Source: Pleomorphomonas sp. PLEO
Lineage (GTDB): Bacteria > Pseudomonadota > Alphaproteobacteria > Rhizobiales > Pleomorphomonadaceae
NCBI RefSeq assembly: GCF_041320595.1
Contig: NZ_CP166625.1
Location: forward strand, 2,429,501-2,493,500
Direction of reading: 5' to 3'
Length of the DNA: 64,000 bases
In this document: positions 27,447-36,824 of the stretch, piece after piece
How positions within the stretch are numbered: position 1 is the first letter of the stretch
Layout of the letters: each line of letters begins with the position of its first letter
Notes under the pieces: generated by a model
The model's input: the letters and a program-made list of their open reading frames with translations, nothing else
What the model was told of the DNA's origin: nothing
The model's database searches: none
Translations under genes and position numbers: made by a program

Positions 27447-27481
27447 AGATATCGATTTCAGAGTACGTGAAATCGATATCT
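27447..27481. promoter_or_regulatory. LacI-type double operator upstream of the amino-acid operon
   Basis: A perfect 14-bp inverted repeat, AGATATCGATTTCA-N7-TGAAATCGATATCT (27447-27460, 27468-27481). Each arm contains a 12-mer centred on CG (GATATCGATTTC / GAAATCGATATC), the shape preferred by LacI-family proteins. It lies 14 bp before the permease ATG, where binding would block transcription. Confidence 0.75.
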
Positions 27482-27832
27482 TGTCAACTGCGATTCGTTC
27501 GCATTTTCACTTAGGCGGCATTGGGGGGCGTGAAGGCGCCCCGCGTGGCGGTCCATGATGGATGGCCGTCTTGCGTGTGCAGGCTGGCCCCAACTCGAAG
27601 CCATTGAAATGCGTAGCCGGTTCGCCGTCGGGCAGGCCCGTCACGCGCGCGTCAGCCAGCTTTGCCGGTGGAGATCAAGAGGCAGGGGGGCGGGGAGCTG
27701 CCGGGTCAGGGCACGGCGATCGGCATTCGAGGCGCCGGACTTGAGTTCGGCGAGGAGATGGCGGCGTTCGCTGCTTGCGAGGCCGCGGGCCAAGCGGGAC
27801 GGCGCCCCGTCGGCCACGCCAGGTTATTTCCG
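27482..27832. other. Gene-poor stretch with one weak small reading frame
   Basis: About 350 bp between the ABC operon promoter and the RND operon end. No convincing gene is visible. A minus-strand frame from GTG 27817 to TGA 27641 encodes 58 residues (VADGAPSRLARGLASSERRH... at its start), Arg/Ala-rich, with no clear ribosome site; it may be a small protein or a gene remnant. Confidence 0.4.
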
Positions 27833-27883
27833 CCGGTCGCGTAAGGTCGCCGCGACTTCAACACGGCGACCTTACGCGACCGG
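27833..27883 (-). repeat. 20-bp perfect inverted repeat (hairpin) after the RND operon
   Basis: The arms 27833-27852 and 27864-27883 are perfect reverse complements (CCGGTCGCGTAAGGTCGCCG in the left arm) around an 11-nt loop. It begins 6 bp after the RND pump stop. There is no U tract on either side, so it is either a transcript-end stabiliser or Rho-assisted terminator, or a palindromic repeat element. Confidence 0.8.
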
Positions 27884-27889
27884 GCTAGT

Positions 27890-30800
27890 TCATACCGTCT
27901 GTTTCTTGCCGAACAGCCGGCGGATGACGCCGAGGAAATCGTCGATGAAGGTGAAGATAACGGGGATGACGATCAGGCTGAGTATGGTCGAAGTGATCAC
28001 CCCGCCGATGACGACGATGGCCATCGGCTGACGGAAGCTGGGGTCGCTGCCGCCCAGGCTGAGGGCCGCTGGCGCCATGCCGGCGGCCATGGCGATGGTC
28101 GTCATGACAATGGGGCGGGCTCGCTTGTGGCAGGCGTCGACCAGGGCTTCGATCCGGTCCAGGCCTCCGCGTCGGGAGACGATCGCATATTCCACCAGCA
28201 GGATGGAGTTCTTGGTCACGACACCCATGAGAAGGAGCAGGCCGATGACCGCCGCCATCGAGAAGCTCGTGTCGGTGAGGAGGAGGGGCAGAAGCGCACC
28301 GCCAAGCGCCAAGGGCAGCGCCATCAGGATGGTGACGGGCTGGAGGAAGTCGTGGAACAGAAGCACCAGCACCGCGTAGACGCAGAAGATGCCGATGGCC
28401 ATCGCCGTGCCGAAGCTGGTGAACAGTTCGGACATGCGCTGGAGTTCGCCCTGCTCGACGAGATGAACGCCGGTGGGAAGGTTGCGCATGACCGGAAGCG
28501 CCTTGGCCTCGGTGTTCACCTCGCCCAATGTCCGCCCGTTGAGCTCGACGGTGAGCGTGACATTGCGCGACCGATCGATACGGTCGATTTCCGCCGGGCT
28601 GCCGCCGATGTGGATAGCAGCGATGGAGCCGAGCGTTACTTTACCGTTGGTTCCGGCGATGCGGATTTGGGAAATCGACTGGAGATCGGTTTTCGTCTTG
28701 GGCGCGAAGCGGACGCGGATCGATATCTGCCGCTGCGGCAGATTGAGCTTGGACATCGAGGTCGAATAGTCGCCGTTGGTGGCGACGCGCACTGCCTTTG
28801 CGATCGCCTCCGAGGTGATGCCGAGCTTGGCGGCGCGAGCGAAATCGGGAACGATCTGCACTTCCGGCGCCTGCTGGGAGGCGCTGGAGGTCACGGCGCC
28901 GATGCCCTTGAGGCCTCGTAACTCGGTTTCCAGTTCGGTCGCCGCCTGGTCGAGAACGCTGGAATCGTCGCTGGCCAGCGTCAGCTCAAGCTTGGTGCCG
29001 CTGCCGCCGCTGCCCACTTCGATCTGCACGCCAGGTACCTGTTTCAGTGCGCGCCGCACTTCGTCTTCGACCTGTGCTTGAGTGAGTTTGCGTTTGCTGA
29101 GGGGCGTGAGGTCGATCGTCAGCGTTGCCGAAGTCACATCGGAGGTCGACGAGGAATCCGGGCCGCCGCCACTTGAGGCGGTGCCGACCGCGACGAAGAC
29201 CTGCCGGACCTCGGCGACACTGGACACAAGGTCGGCGGCGAGCATGGCGACCTTATCGGTTTGTTCGAGCCGGCTGCCGGGAGGTAGGGTCAGCGTGACC
29301 TTGGTCTGCGCGTCGTCGGACGCCGTCATAAACCCGGTCTTGAGCAGCGGAATGGCGCTGAACGACAGAGCCACGAACAAGGCGACGCCAAGCATGGTGA
29401 TAAAACGAAAACGCAGGCAGGCCTTCACAAGGCGGAGATAGGTGTGCATCACCCATCCGGTTTTCTCGGTCTCCGCCGTGGGCTTGAGCGTGTAGGCGGC
29501 CATCATTGGCGTCAGAAAGCGCGCAACCAACAGCGAGGCCAGGACGGCCACCGAGGCGGTAATACCAAATTGCCGGAAGATCAGGCCGGGGATGCCGCTC
29601 ATGAAGGCGGTCGGCAAGAAGACCGCGACCAGCGTGAAGGTGGTGGCGATCACCGCCATGCCGATTTCGTCGGCTGCTTCCATTGCCGCGTCAAAGGGCT
29701 TCTTGCCCATGCGCAAGTGACGAGAGATGTTTTCGATCTCGACGATGGCGTCGTCGACCAAAATGCCCACCACCAGCGACAGCGACAGCAGCGACACCGT
29801 GTTCAGGCTGTAGCCGAAGAAATACATCGCCAGGAAGGTCGGGATGATCGACAGCGGCAAGGCGACGGCCGACAATATCGTCGCACGCCAGTCGCGCAGG
29901 AAGGCGAAGACGACGATGACGGCCAGGATGGCGCCTTCGTAGAGCATCTCCATGGAACTGTCGTAGTTGGAGATGATCGGCGTCACCGTCGTGTAGGCGG
30001 GGGTGAGCGATATCTCCGGATGCGCCTTTGCAAAGTCGGCGATCACCGAGCCGAGGTCATTGTTGACGCCGTAGTCGCTATAGCCGTTCGATCTATAGAC
30101 CTCGACCGCGATCACCGGCTGGCCATCGAAATAGGCAAGCGAGCTCCGATCGGAGAAACTGTCGCTGACCGTTGCGATCTGGTCGAGCCGTACCTGCTTG
30201 CCGTTGGCTAAGGGTATCGGAAGAGCGGCGATTTCCTGAACCGAAGCGACCGCGCCGAGCGTACGGATGGTCTGGCGCAAGCCGCCGATCTCGCCGCGTC
30301 CGCCGGAGGAATTGACCTGGACCGACTTCAACTGGTCGGAAATGTCGGACGCCGTCACCCCGAGCGAGGCCGCGATCACCGGATCGAGGTCGACATGGAC
30401 TTCGCGGTCGATGCCACCCACCCGTTTGACGTCGCCGACGCCGTGCACGGCGAGCAGCGCCTTCTTGAAATCGTTGTCGATGAGCCAGGAAAGTTCCGTC
30501 TCGTTCAGTTTCGACGACTTTACAGCGTAGACCAAGAGAGGCGAGTTCTGGACCGTCACCTTGGAAACGCTCGGCGTCTCCATGGACGCGGGCAGGTCGG
30601 TGACGCTGTCGACGGCGTTTCGGACCTCGTTGAGGGCTTCTTCGCCGTCCTTTTCAAGTTGGAAGGACACGCTGATCGAGACGGAGCCGTCGGTGATCGT
30701 GGTGGTGATGTGGTCGAGCTTGCTGAGCGAGGCGAGTTCGTCCTCGATCTTGCGCGCCACTTCCGTCTCAAGCTGGGCTGGCGCCGCGCTTTCCAGGGAC

Positions 30801-30946
30801 GCCGAGATCTTGACCGTCGGCAGGTCCATGTCGGGGAACTTCTGGACGGCCAGCCGGTCGAAGGCCAACAACCCGCAGGCGGTCAGCAGGATAAACAGTA
30901 GGATGGGCGGAACAGGGTTGCGGATCGACCAGGCGGAGATATTCAT
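27890..30946 (-). CDS. RND-family multidrug efflux transporter (HAE1/AcrB-like)
   Basis: A 1018-residue inner-membrane pump with the 12-helix RND plan. It opens with SIRNPVPPILLFILLTACG, has the porter-domain start VQKFPDMDLPTVKI, and in TM4 GILVDDAIVEIENISRH with the two proton-relay aspartates. The C-terminal half ends VVIGGVITSTILSLIVIPV. It is typical of the MdtB/MexB-like branch found in alphaproteobacteria. It is co-translated (ATGA) after the adaptor gene and forms a tripartite pump with the two upstream genes. Confidence 0.94.
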   Translation of the reverse strand: MNISAWSIRNPVPPILLFILLTACGLLAFDRLAVQKFPDMDLPTVKISASLESAAPAQLETEVARKIEDELASLSKLDHITTTITDGSVSISVSFQLEKDGEEALNEVRNAVDSVTDLPASMETPSVSKVTVQNSPLLVYAVKSSKLNETELSWLIDNDFKKALLAVHGVGDVKRVGGIDREVHVDLDPVIAASLGVTASDISDQLKSVQVNSSGGRGEIGGLRQTIRTLGAVASVQEIAALPIPLANGKQVRLDQIATVSDSFSDRSSLAYFDGQPVIAVEVYRSNGYSDYGVNNDLGSVIADFAKAHPEISLTPAYTTVTPIISNYDSSMEMLYEGAILAVIVVFAFLRDWRATILSAVALPLSIIPTFLAMYFFGYSLNTVSLLSLSLVVGILVDDAIVEIENISRHLRMGKKPFDAAMEAADEIGMAVIATTFTLVAVFLPTAFMSGIPGLIFRQFGITASVAVLASLLVARFLTPMMAAYTLKPTAETEKTGWVMHTYLRLVKACLRFRFITMLGVALFVALSFSAIPLLKTGFMTASDDAQTKVTLTLPPGSRLEQTDKVAMLAADLVSSVAEVRQVFVAVGTASSGGGPDSSSTSDVTSATLTIDLTPLSKRKLTQAQVEDEVRRALKQVPGVQIEVGSGGSGTKLELTLASDDSSVLDQAATELETELRGLKGIGAVTSSASQQAPEVQIVPDFARAAKLGITSEAIAKAVRVATNGDYSTSMSKLNLPQRQISIRVRFAPKTKTDLQSISQIRIAGTNGKVTLGSIAAIHIGGSPAEIDRIDRSRNVTLTVELNGRTLGEVNTEAKALPVMRNLPTGVHLVEQGELQRMSELFTSFGTAMAIGIFCVYAVLVLLFHDFLQPVTILMALPLALGGALLPLLLTDTSFSMAAVIGLLLLMGVVTKNSILLVEYAIVSRRGGLDRIEALVDACHKRARPIVMTTIAMAAGMAPAALSLGGSDPSFRQPMAIVVIGGVITSTILSLIVIPVIFTFIDDFLGVIRRLFGKKQTV

Positions 30947-32028
30947 TTGCCGCTGTTCTCCACGTCGACCTCAACGCCGTCCGAGAGGAAAGCGCCGCCC
31001 GACTCGATCACGTTGGCGTCGGCCGCGAGACCCGAGACGATCTCGACGCGATCCTGCTGCCGACGTCCAATCTCGACCAGGATCCGGTTCGCCTTGCGAT
31101 TGCCATCGACCGTGAAGACGTAATTGAGCCCGTCGCGGAAGACGAGCGCGGTCTCCGGCACGGTTAGGGCGGGGGTCGTCGCGAGATCGATGCCGCCAGA
31201 AGCGAACAGGCCAACCCGGGCGATATTGTCGACCGGCAGCTCCACGTAGATGACCGAGCGTCCCGTGTCGGTGTCGACGGTTGGCGACACCAGCCGGACG
31301 CGCCCTTCGATCTTCGTGCCGTTGGGTACGTCGATGTGGGCGCCGAGGCCGGCGTGAACGTTGAGAAGATCGCGTGCTGCGACCTCGGCCTGCCACTCCA
31401 CCCGCTGCTGCCTGATGAGACGGAACAGCTCGGTTCCCGAGGAAACCACGGCACCCAGCGTTGCCGATCGCGAGGAGATCATTCCGTCGTCAACGGCCCG
31501 GATGACCGTCTGAGAGAGTTTGATCTGTTCGCTATCCAACGCCGCCTTCTCGGAGTCCAGAGTCGCCTGGGCCGTCTGTTCGGTGATGATGTATTCGTTG
31601 ATCTGCTGGGCCGACAGCGCGCCGGTGCCGGTTACCTGGCGCGCCCGATCGGCGTCGGTCTTGGCTTTGGCGAGATCGGCGGTGGCCTTGGCCACGGCCG
31701 CCTCCTGCTTATGCAGATCGGCCAGAACCGCGTCCTGGGACAGATGTGCGAGTTCCTGGCCCTTGGTGACGACGCTTCCTACATCCACCAGAACGTCGGT
31801 AATCCGGTAGCCACCGATTTCGGCTTCGATCTGTGCTTCATGCCAGGCCTTGAGCCAACCGCTGGCCGGCACCGATTCCGCCCACTGCATGACCTGAGGC
31901 TGCACCGTGCGCACGGTGAGGGCGCTGCTCGAAGCGGTGGTGTCGGCCTGCTGGGCGTTTGCGGCGGGCAGAAGACCACAAGCCGCGATCGAGACGAGCA
32001 ACGTGGAAACAAGGACGCGCGGGTTCAT
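30943..32028 (-). CDS. RND periplasmic adaptor (membrane-fusion) protein
   Basis: A 361-residue adaptor with a signal peptide (cleavage near ANAQQA, about residue 26), lipoyl halves around IEAEIGGYRITDVLVDVGS and IRAVDDGMISSRSATLGAVV, an alpha-hairpin (about 90-160) and a beta-barrel/MP domain. ATG 32028 overlaps the stop of the outer-membrane gene. It links the RND pump to the NodT-type channel. Confidence 0.92.
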   Translation of the reverse strand: MNPRVLVSTLLVSIAACGLLPAANAQQADTTASSSALTVRTVQPQVMQWAESVPASGWLKAWHEAQIEAEIGGYRITDVLVDVGSVVTKGQELAHLSQDAVLADLHKQEAAVAKATADLAKAKTDADRARQVTGTGALSAQQINEYIITEQTAQATLDSEKAALDSEQIKLSQTVIRAVDDGMISSRSATLGAVVSSGTELFRLIRQQRVEWQAEVAARDLLNVHAGLGAHIDVPNGTKIEGRVRLVSPTVDTDTGRSVIYVELPVDNIARVGLFASGGIDLATTPALTVPETALVFRDGLNYVFTVDGNRKANRILVEIGRRQQDRVEIVSGLAADANVIESGGAFLSDGVEVDVENSGK

Positions 32029-33461
32029 TCGGATGTTCCTTGAGACTCGGATGGCACGGCAGCCAAGGTGATGGGAGACTTTTGCCAACCACCGCCGAGC
32101 GCCTTGTAGAGCGCGATCCAGTAGCGCACGGCGTCCCGCCTCACCTCGATCAGCGTCACTTCGGCCGACAGGGCGTCGCGCCGCGCCGATTCTCGATCGA
32201 GAAGGCTTGTTCCGCCGGCGCGCCAGTTGTCGTCGATGGCCTTGAAATAGGTTCGGTAATTGCTGGCGGCGCTCGCGCTGTCGCCAATGCGGCGGGTGGT
32301 GGAGTCCACCCGCACCATCGCCGTTTCCACGTCGTCGACGGCGGAGAGAACGCCGGACTTGTAGCTGGCGACCGCCGAGCGATAGGCGGCTTCGGCGCTC
32401 TTGACGGCGGCGCGGCGGGAGCCGCCATCGAACAGCGGAATGGACACCGACGGGCCGAACGACCACGGAATGGATTGGCCGGTCAGGGTGGAATGGCTGA
32501 TCGTCAGGTCGCCCGACAGAGACAGGCTTGGATAGAGGTCCGCCTTCGCATAGCCGACCTCATACAGAGTGGCTGCCATCTCCCGCTCGTAGCTGGCGAC
32601 GTCGGGCCGCTGGCGCAGAAGATCGGCGGGAACGCTGGTCACCTGGATGTGGGGTGGGGTGGGAATGCGTCCGGTCTGCGAGCCGAGGATCTTGCGCACC
32701 TTGGTTTCGTCGACCGCGGCGAGTTCGGACAGCGTCTTGACCAGAACGTCGCATTCGGCCTGTTGCGAGATCAGCGTCGACGAGGAGCTGGCCGCGCTGG
32801 CACGGGCGAGGGCAAGGTCGGACGTGGATTTGAACCCCGATTCCGTCGAGGTCTGCGTGGCGGAAATTGTCTCCCGCTGAGACTGGAGCTCTTGCCGATA
32901 GGCCTGCTCGAGAAGGCGGCAGCCGCGGTATTGGACATAGTCGTCGGCGATTTCCGCCGCCAGCGAAACGCGGGCGTCGTGCCAATCGGCGACCTTTTCC
33001 TCGATACGGGCATGGTCAGCCGAGGCTTGCGCGCGCGTCTTGCCAAAAAGATCGATCTCCCAGGAGGAGTCGAGACCGCCGCTGCTCGTATTCGACGCCG
33101 CTATCTTGTTTTCGGCCGAGCCGCTGGTGCCGCTACGCTCGAACGATCCACTGCCGGTCAGAGACGGAAGCAAGCCGGAGCGTGTCGAGGCTTCGGTCGC
33201 CCTTGCCTTGTCGATCGCCGCCACAGCCGATTCAAGGCTCGGGCTGTTAGCCTCGGCCACCGCCATCAACTCGGTCAGTGCCGGATCTTTGAAGCTTCCC
33301 CACCAGGCGACCAGGTTAGCGGTCTTTCCCTGGTGGGGAAGTGTTGCATGCCAATTTGCGGACAGGTCCAATTTGGGCGGCTCGGCCATTGGCAGATTTG
33401 CGCAGCCTGCGACGAGGGCAGCCGAGGTCAGCCAGGCGAGCTCGATTTTCATTTGGTTCAT
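32025..33461 (-). CDS. NodT-family outer-membrane lipoprotein of the RND system
   Basis: A 478-residue channel with lipobox LVAGC (Cys about residue 20), then WWGSFKDPALTELMAVA, LDSSWEIDLFGKTRAQ, LLRQRPDVASYEREMAA and VSIPLFDGGSRRAA, all typical of NodT/OprM proteins. First gene of the operon and divergent from the CpxR-like regulator gene. An alternative start is the Met at residue 4. Confidence 0.92.
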   Translation of the reverse strand: MNQMKIELAWLTSAALVAGCANLPMAEPPKLDLSANWHATLPHQGKTANLVAWWGSFKDPALTELMAVAEANSPSLESAVAAIDKARATEASTRSGLLPSLTGSGSFERSGTSGSAENKIAASNTSSGGLDSSWEIDLFGKTRAQASADHARIEEKVADWHDARVSLAAEIADDYVQYRGCRLLEQAYRQELQSQRETISATQTSTESGFKSTSDLALARASAASSSSTLISQQAECDVLVKTLSELAAVDETKVRKILGSQTGRIPTPPHIQVTSVPADLLRQRPDVASYEREMAATLYEVGYAKADLYPSLSLSGDLTISHSTLTGQSIPWSFGPSVSIPLFDGGSRRAAVKSAEAAYRSAVASYKSGVLSAVDDVETAMVRVDSTTRRIGDSASAASNYRTYFKAIDDNWRAGGTSLLDRESARRDALSAEVTLIEVRRDAVRYWIALYKALGGGWQKSPITLAAVPSESQGTSE

Positions 33462-33725
33462 TCCCGATAAGGTCGCGACGAACCGATAGCAGGGCGTATG
33501 TTAAGTGCGGTAAGGGCAAGGAAAAGATATGTAAAGTTTGCGACCGGCGGCCGCGAAGCAGCTATTGTCGCTGAGAAATATGATACGCTTATCGCTCAAT
33601 CGGGACCGCCCCGGACAGAGCAGGATTTGGCCCGACAAGTCGTGACCGGTCGAACATCCTGTTTCCGTCTGCCACTGGTGGAAACGATCGAGACCTGATG
33701 GAAGCGTTATGACTTCGGGTCCGCC
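33462..33725. promoter_or_regulatory. Divergent promoter region of the RND operon and the two-component genes
   Basis: A 264-bp intergenic region. A direct repeat, GTTAA-N5-GTAAG (33500-33514), resembles the GTAAA-N5-GTAAA box of CpxR-type response regulators and lies just upstream of the channel gene. The remainder shows no gene or strong repeat. Confidence 0.45.
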
Positions 33726-34427
33726 ATGGTGAAAGTTCTCCTCATAGACGACGACAACGAGCTTACGACTTTGCTCAGAGACTATCTCTGCGCCGAGGAT
33801 TTCGAGGTTACTTGTTTTGAGGATGCCAAGAAGGGCCTCGATTTTCTGCAGGCGGAAACGGTCGATATCGTCGTCCTCGATGTGATGATGCCACGCATGA
33901 ATGGTATAGAAGCGCTCCAGCGGATCCGCCGGACCAGCAATGTCCCTGTGTTGATGCTGACGGCACGCGGCGACGAGGTCGATCGTATTTCCGGCCTCAA
34001 CCTGGGCGCCGACGACTATGTGCCCAAGCCGTGCTCGCCGGGCGAACTCGCCGCTCGCCTTCGGGCGATTTTGCGCCGGACGGCGCAGTCCCCTGGGCAC
34101 GAGGATGCCGTGGAGATCGTTCGGGCCGGGCCGCTCATTCTCATGCCGGGTAAGCGGACGGCGGAATGGTGCAGCCATCCGCTCGAACTCACCGGCGCGG
34201 AGTTCAACCTCCTTGAGGTGCTGGCGCGCAGCGCCGGCCAGTTGGTGTCAAAGCAGGATTTGTCGAAACGGGCGTTCGGCCGGCCGCTGACGCCGTTCGA
34301 CCGGCGGATCGACGTTCACATCAGCTCCGTCCGCCAGAAGCTAGGGTTGCATCCGGACGGACAGTCGTGGATTCGCGCCGTTCGCGGCCAAGGCTATCAG
34401 CTGATCAAGGACGGTTTGCCCCAATGA
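33726..34427 (+). CDS. OmpR-family response regulator (CpxR-like)
   Basis: A 233-residue regulator. The receiver domain has LLIDDDNE, phospho-acceptor Asp52 in VLDVMMPRMNG and the Lys of VPKPCSPGELAARLRAILRR. The C-terminal winged helix ends with IDVHISSVRQKLG and IRAVRGQGYQL. Its stop overlaps the sensor kinase start (ATGA). Divergence from the RND operon suggests envelope-stress control of efflux. Confidence 0.93.
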   Translation: MVKVLLIDDDNELTTLLRDYLCAEDFEVTCFEDAKKGLDFLQAETVDIVVLDVMMPRMNGIEALQRIRRTSNVPVLMLTARGDEVDRISGLNLGADDYVPKPCSPGELAARLRAILRRTAQSPGHEDAVEIVRAGPLILMPGKRTAEWCSHPLELTGAEFNLLEVLARSAGQLVSKQDLSKRAFGRPLTPFDRRIDVHISSVRQKLGLHPDGQSWIRAVRGQGYQLIKDGLPQ

Positions 34428-35707
34428 GCCGATTGTTCCTGAGGCTTTCGGTCGTCGTCTGGCTGGTCACCGCCTTGGCAACCGCCCTCGTGTTCGGGAT
34501 TAGCTACGCGGTTGGGGTCTTTCCTCCCAATGACCAGAAAATCCTGGCAAAACAGGAGTTTGTCCTGGCAACGGCCGCCAAGCTTCTGGTCCTCGATGGA
34601 CAAGGGGCGGTGGTTGCCTTTGCGCGTCAAACCGCAGCCGTCGATCCTTCGGTGCGCCTTGTTCTCTCCCAGGAAGCTTTGCCTTCGGCTTGCAGCGGTT
34701 CTGTTGACGACGAAACCGCTCAACGGTTGGTCCTGCGCGATGATGTCTGCTGGCGGTTGAGGTTGAATGCTCCGCGAGAGAGCTGGCTGTCCGCGCAGAT
34801 TCCCAAGCTGGCGCCACTTTTGGTGTCGGTCCTGACCAGCCTTGGCGCGGCCTTCTGGATCGTCCGATACTTCATGGGGCCGCTCGGCAAGCTCAGCGAC
34901 GGTCTCAGCGGCTTGGCCCGTGGCGACTTCAGCCGCCGCATCGCCCCCGACCCCAAGCAGCGGGACGAACTGGCCATGCTCGGCCGCGATTTCGACCAGA
35001 CGGCGGCCCGCCTGCAGGAGTTCCAGCAGGGCAGAGAACGATTGTTCCACTACGTCTCCCATGAACTGCGTTCGCCGCTATCGCGTCTGCAAGCGGTTAT
35101 CGGTGTGCTGAGGAAGAGCCCGACGCGCCTTGAGGACATGCTCGATCGCATGGAAGGGGAAATCGGACGGCTTGACGAATTGGTCGAGGAGATTCTGACG
35201 TTGGCGCGCCTCAGCGCTTCCGACAGCAAGGGGCTTTCGCGCCAGAAACTGGACATCATCGATCTGGTCACCGAGATCATCGAGGATGCGTGCTTTGAGG
35301 GGGGCGCTCGGGGCGTCACGGTGACTTACCAGGGCGTCGCCTCGTTTATCGCCGACGTCAATGGCGAGCTGATCTATCGGGCCATCGAGAATGTGATCCG
35401 CAACGCCGTCAAGTTCTCCAACCCGGATGCCGAGGTCATGGTCCGTACATCGGTCGAGGGCGGCTGTCTCAAACTGGAGGTTTGCGACAATGGCCCGGGT
35501 GTCCGGGAGGAAGAACTCGAGAGCATTTTCCGCGTCTTTGCGCGGGCATCGGACAATCTATCCACCCCAGGCCACGGCCTTGGGCTGGCCATTGCCCGTC
35601 AGGCGATCGAACGGCACGGCGGCACCGCGACGGCGGAGCCGGCGGCTAGCGGCGGATTGCGCGTGGTGCTGACTATTTCCTCGACGAGCCAATGGGCAGC
35701 CGGCTAG
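34424..35707 (+). CDS. Sensor histidine kinase (CpxA-like)
   Basis: A 427-residue membrane kinase. TM1 spans about residues 5-27, then comes a short periplasmic domain with two cysteines (ALPSACSG and RDDVCWRL), TM2 at about 128-150 and HAMP. The dimerisation/phospho-acceptor helix has His213 in YVSHELRSPLSRLQ. The ATPase domain carries N-box NVIRNAVKFS, DNGPGV and GHGLGLAIARQ. The cysteines could form a redox-sensitive disulfide (inference). Partner of the preceding regulator. Confidence 0.93.
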   Translation: MSRLFLRLSVVVWLVTALATALVFGISYAVGVFPPNDQKILAKQEFVLATAAKLLVLDGQGAVVAFARQTAAVDPSVRLVLSQEALPSACSGSVDDETAQRLVLRDDVCWRLRLNAPRESWLSAQIPKLAPLLVSVLTSLGAAFWIVRYFMGPLGKLSDGLSGLARGDFSRRIAPDPKQRDELAMLGRDFDQTAARLQEFQQGRERLFHYVSHELRSPLSRLQAVIGVLRKSPTRLEDMLDRMEGEIGRLDELVEEILTLARLSASDSKGLSRQKLDIIDLVTEIIEDACFEGGARGVTVTYQGVASFIADVNGELIYRAIENVIRNAVKFSNPDAEVMVRTSVEGGCLKLEVCDNGPGVREEELESIFRVFARASDNLSTPGHGLGLAIARQAIERHGGTATAEPAASGGLRVVLTISSTSQWAAG

Positions 35708-35712
35708 CGGAG

Positions 35713-36489
35713 CTATGGTTTGCCGGCCGAAACCAGCAGGTAGAGCGAGCCGAGGTAGGTGGGCTGCTGACGCAAGGCGCCATATTTCGCGTCCCAGGCA
35801 CCAGACTTGAGGTCGGCGGCGAGGGTGGCGACGGCGGCGTTCGCCTCTTCGGGGGTGATGAAGCTCCAGGCCGAGCAGGACAGGCGCGCCGCCGGTTCGA
35901 GCAGCTTCTCCGGCCGGCCGTAATAGGCTTCGTTGAAGCCGTCGCGGCAATCGAAGGGGATCGGTACGGCGATGCGTTCGATCGGAGTGCCGAGGCCCTC
36001 GGCTATTCTTTCAAACGTGGGATAGCGGCGTGCCTCGGTGGCGAGCACTTTCGGCGCGTAATCGTTCAACCAGAAGGCTTCCACCTCCTGAGGATCGCAG
36101 GTGAGGATGACCACCGGCCCACGGGTGACGCGGCGCACTTCGCGCAGGCCGGCCGCTAGGTCGGTCCACTGGTGGATGGTGAAGCTCGCCATGGCCGCGT
36201 CGAAGCTGTCGTCGGCGAACGGCAGGTGCTCGGCGGTGGCATCGATGGCTGGGGCGAGGTGTGCCGGTCGCTGCGCCCGCATCGAAGCCGATGGCTCGAC
36301 GGCGGTGACCTCGCGATCTTCAGGCTCATAGGAGCCGGCGCCGGCCCCGATGTTGAGCACCGTTCCAGCCGGGCCGAGCGCCTCCACGATCCTGGCGGCG
36401 ATGCGCGGATCGGGCTGGCGGTAGGCGCTATAGGATTGTCCGATCCGGCCGTAATCGGCATCGCCGGCGCTGCCGTCCTGATGGCGCAT
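35713..36489 (-). CDS. SAM-dependent class I methyltransferase (Methyltransf_11 type)
   Basis: A 258-residue protein. Motif I is VLNIGAGAGSYEP (about residues 47-59), the acidic motif II is VTAVEPS, and HLPFADDSFDAAMASF is motif post-II/III. ATG 36489 has AAAGGAGG just upstream, which decides the start; the frame runs on to 36705 without homology. It converges with the sensor kinase gene with only 5 bp between stops. Substrate unknown; UbiE-like small-molecule methyltransferases are the nearest group. Confidence 0.88.
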   Translation of the reverse strand: MRHQDGSAGDADYGRIGQSYSAYRQPDPRIAARIVEALGPAGTVLNIGAGAGSYEPEDREVTAVEPSASMRAQRPAHLAPAIDATAEHLPFADDSFDAAMASFTIHQWTDLAAGLREVRRVTRGPVVILTCDPQEVEAFWLNDYAPKVLATEARRYPTFERIAEGLGTPIERIAVPIPFDCRDGFNEAYYGRPEKLLEPAARLSCSAWSFITPEEANAAVATLAADLKSGAWDAKYGALRQQPTYLGSLYLLVSAGKP

Positions 36490-36824
36490 CTTATCCTCCT
36501 TTGTCGCAACCATCCTGTCATAGGCAAGCAATGCGGCAAATGGATAAACGAGGTAAGTGGCATGAGACCCGCTTTGGTTCGTCCGTGGCAGCTTGCCTGA
36601 GGATTGTGGGCTACCTCGACGCGATATCGGCTTTTGCTGATTTCCTCGACCCTCCAACGACCGTGCTGGGTGTCTGAAACTGGCTTTCCACCTTCGGCGC
36701 GACATTGCCGGGGAAGCCGTCGTAGCAACACCTAATTTGCAACATTATGTTGCTAATGATTGTCACACCGAATAGCGTCGGCCCGTGGCCGTCCGTCAGG
36801 CGGCCGTTGCTAGAGGATGTCGAC
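36490..36824. promoter_or_regulatory. Divergent intergenic region with palindrome before the ABC pair
   Basis: 335 bp with no convincing gene. GCAACAT-T-ATGTTGC (36739-36753) is a perfect palindrome and a further GCAACA lies at 36725-36730. The following TAATGATTGTCA (36754-36765) is weakly Fur-box-like. Position 70-85 bp before ATG 36825 suits an operator, either for the TetR protein at 40546 or for an iron regulator. Confidence 0.5.

Noticed and set aside
27555-28031. Plus-strand reading frame of 158 codons
   Set aside because: Arg/Ser/Pro-rich with no ribosome site; it runs into the antisense of the RND gene and is a GC-driven open frame.
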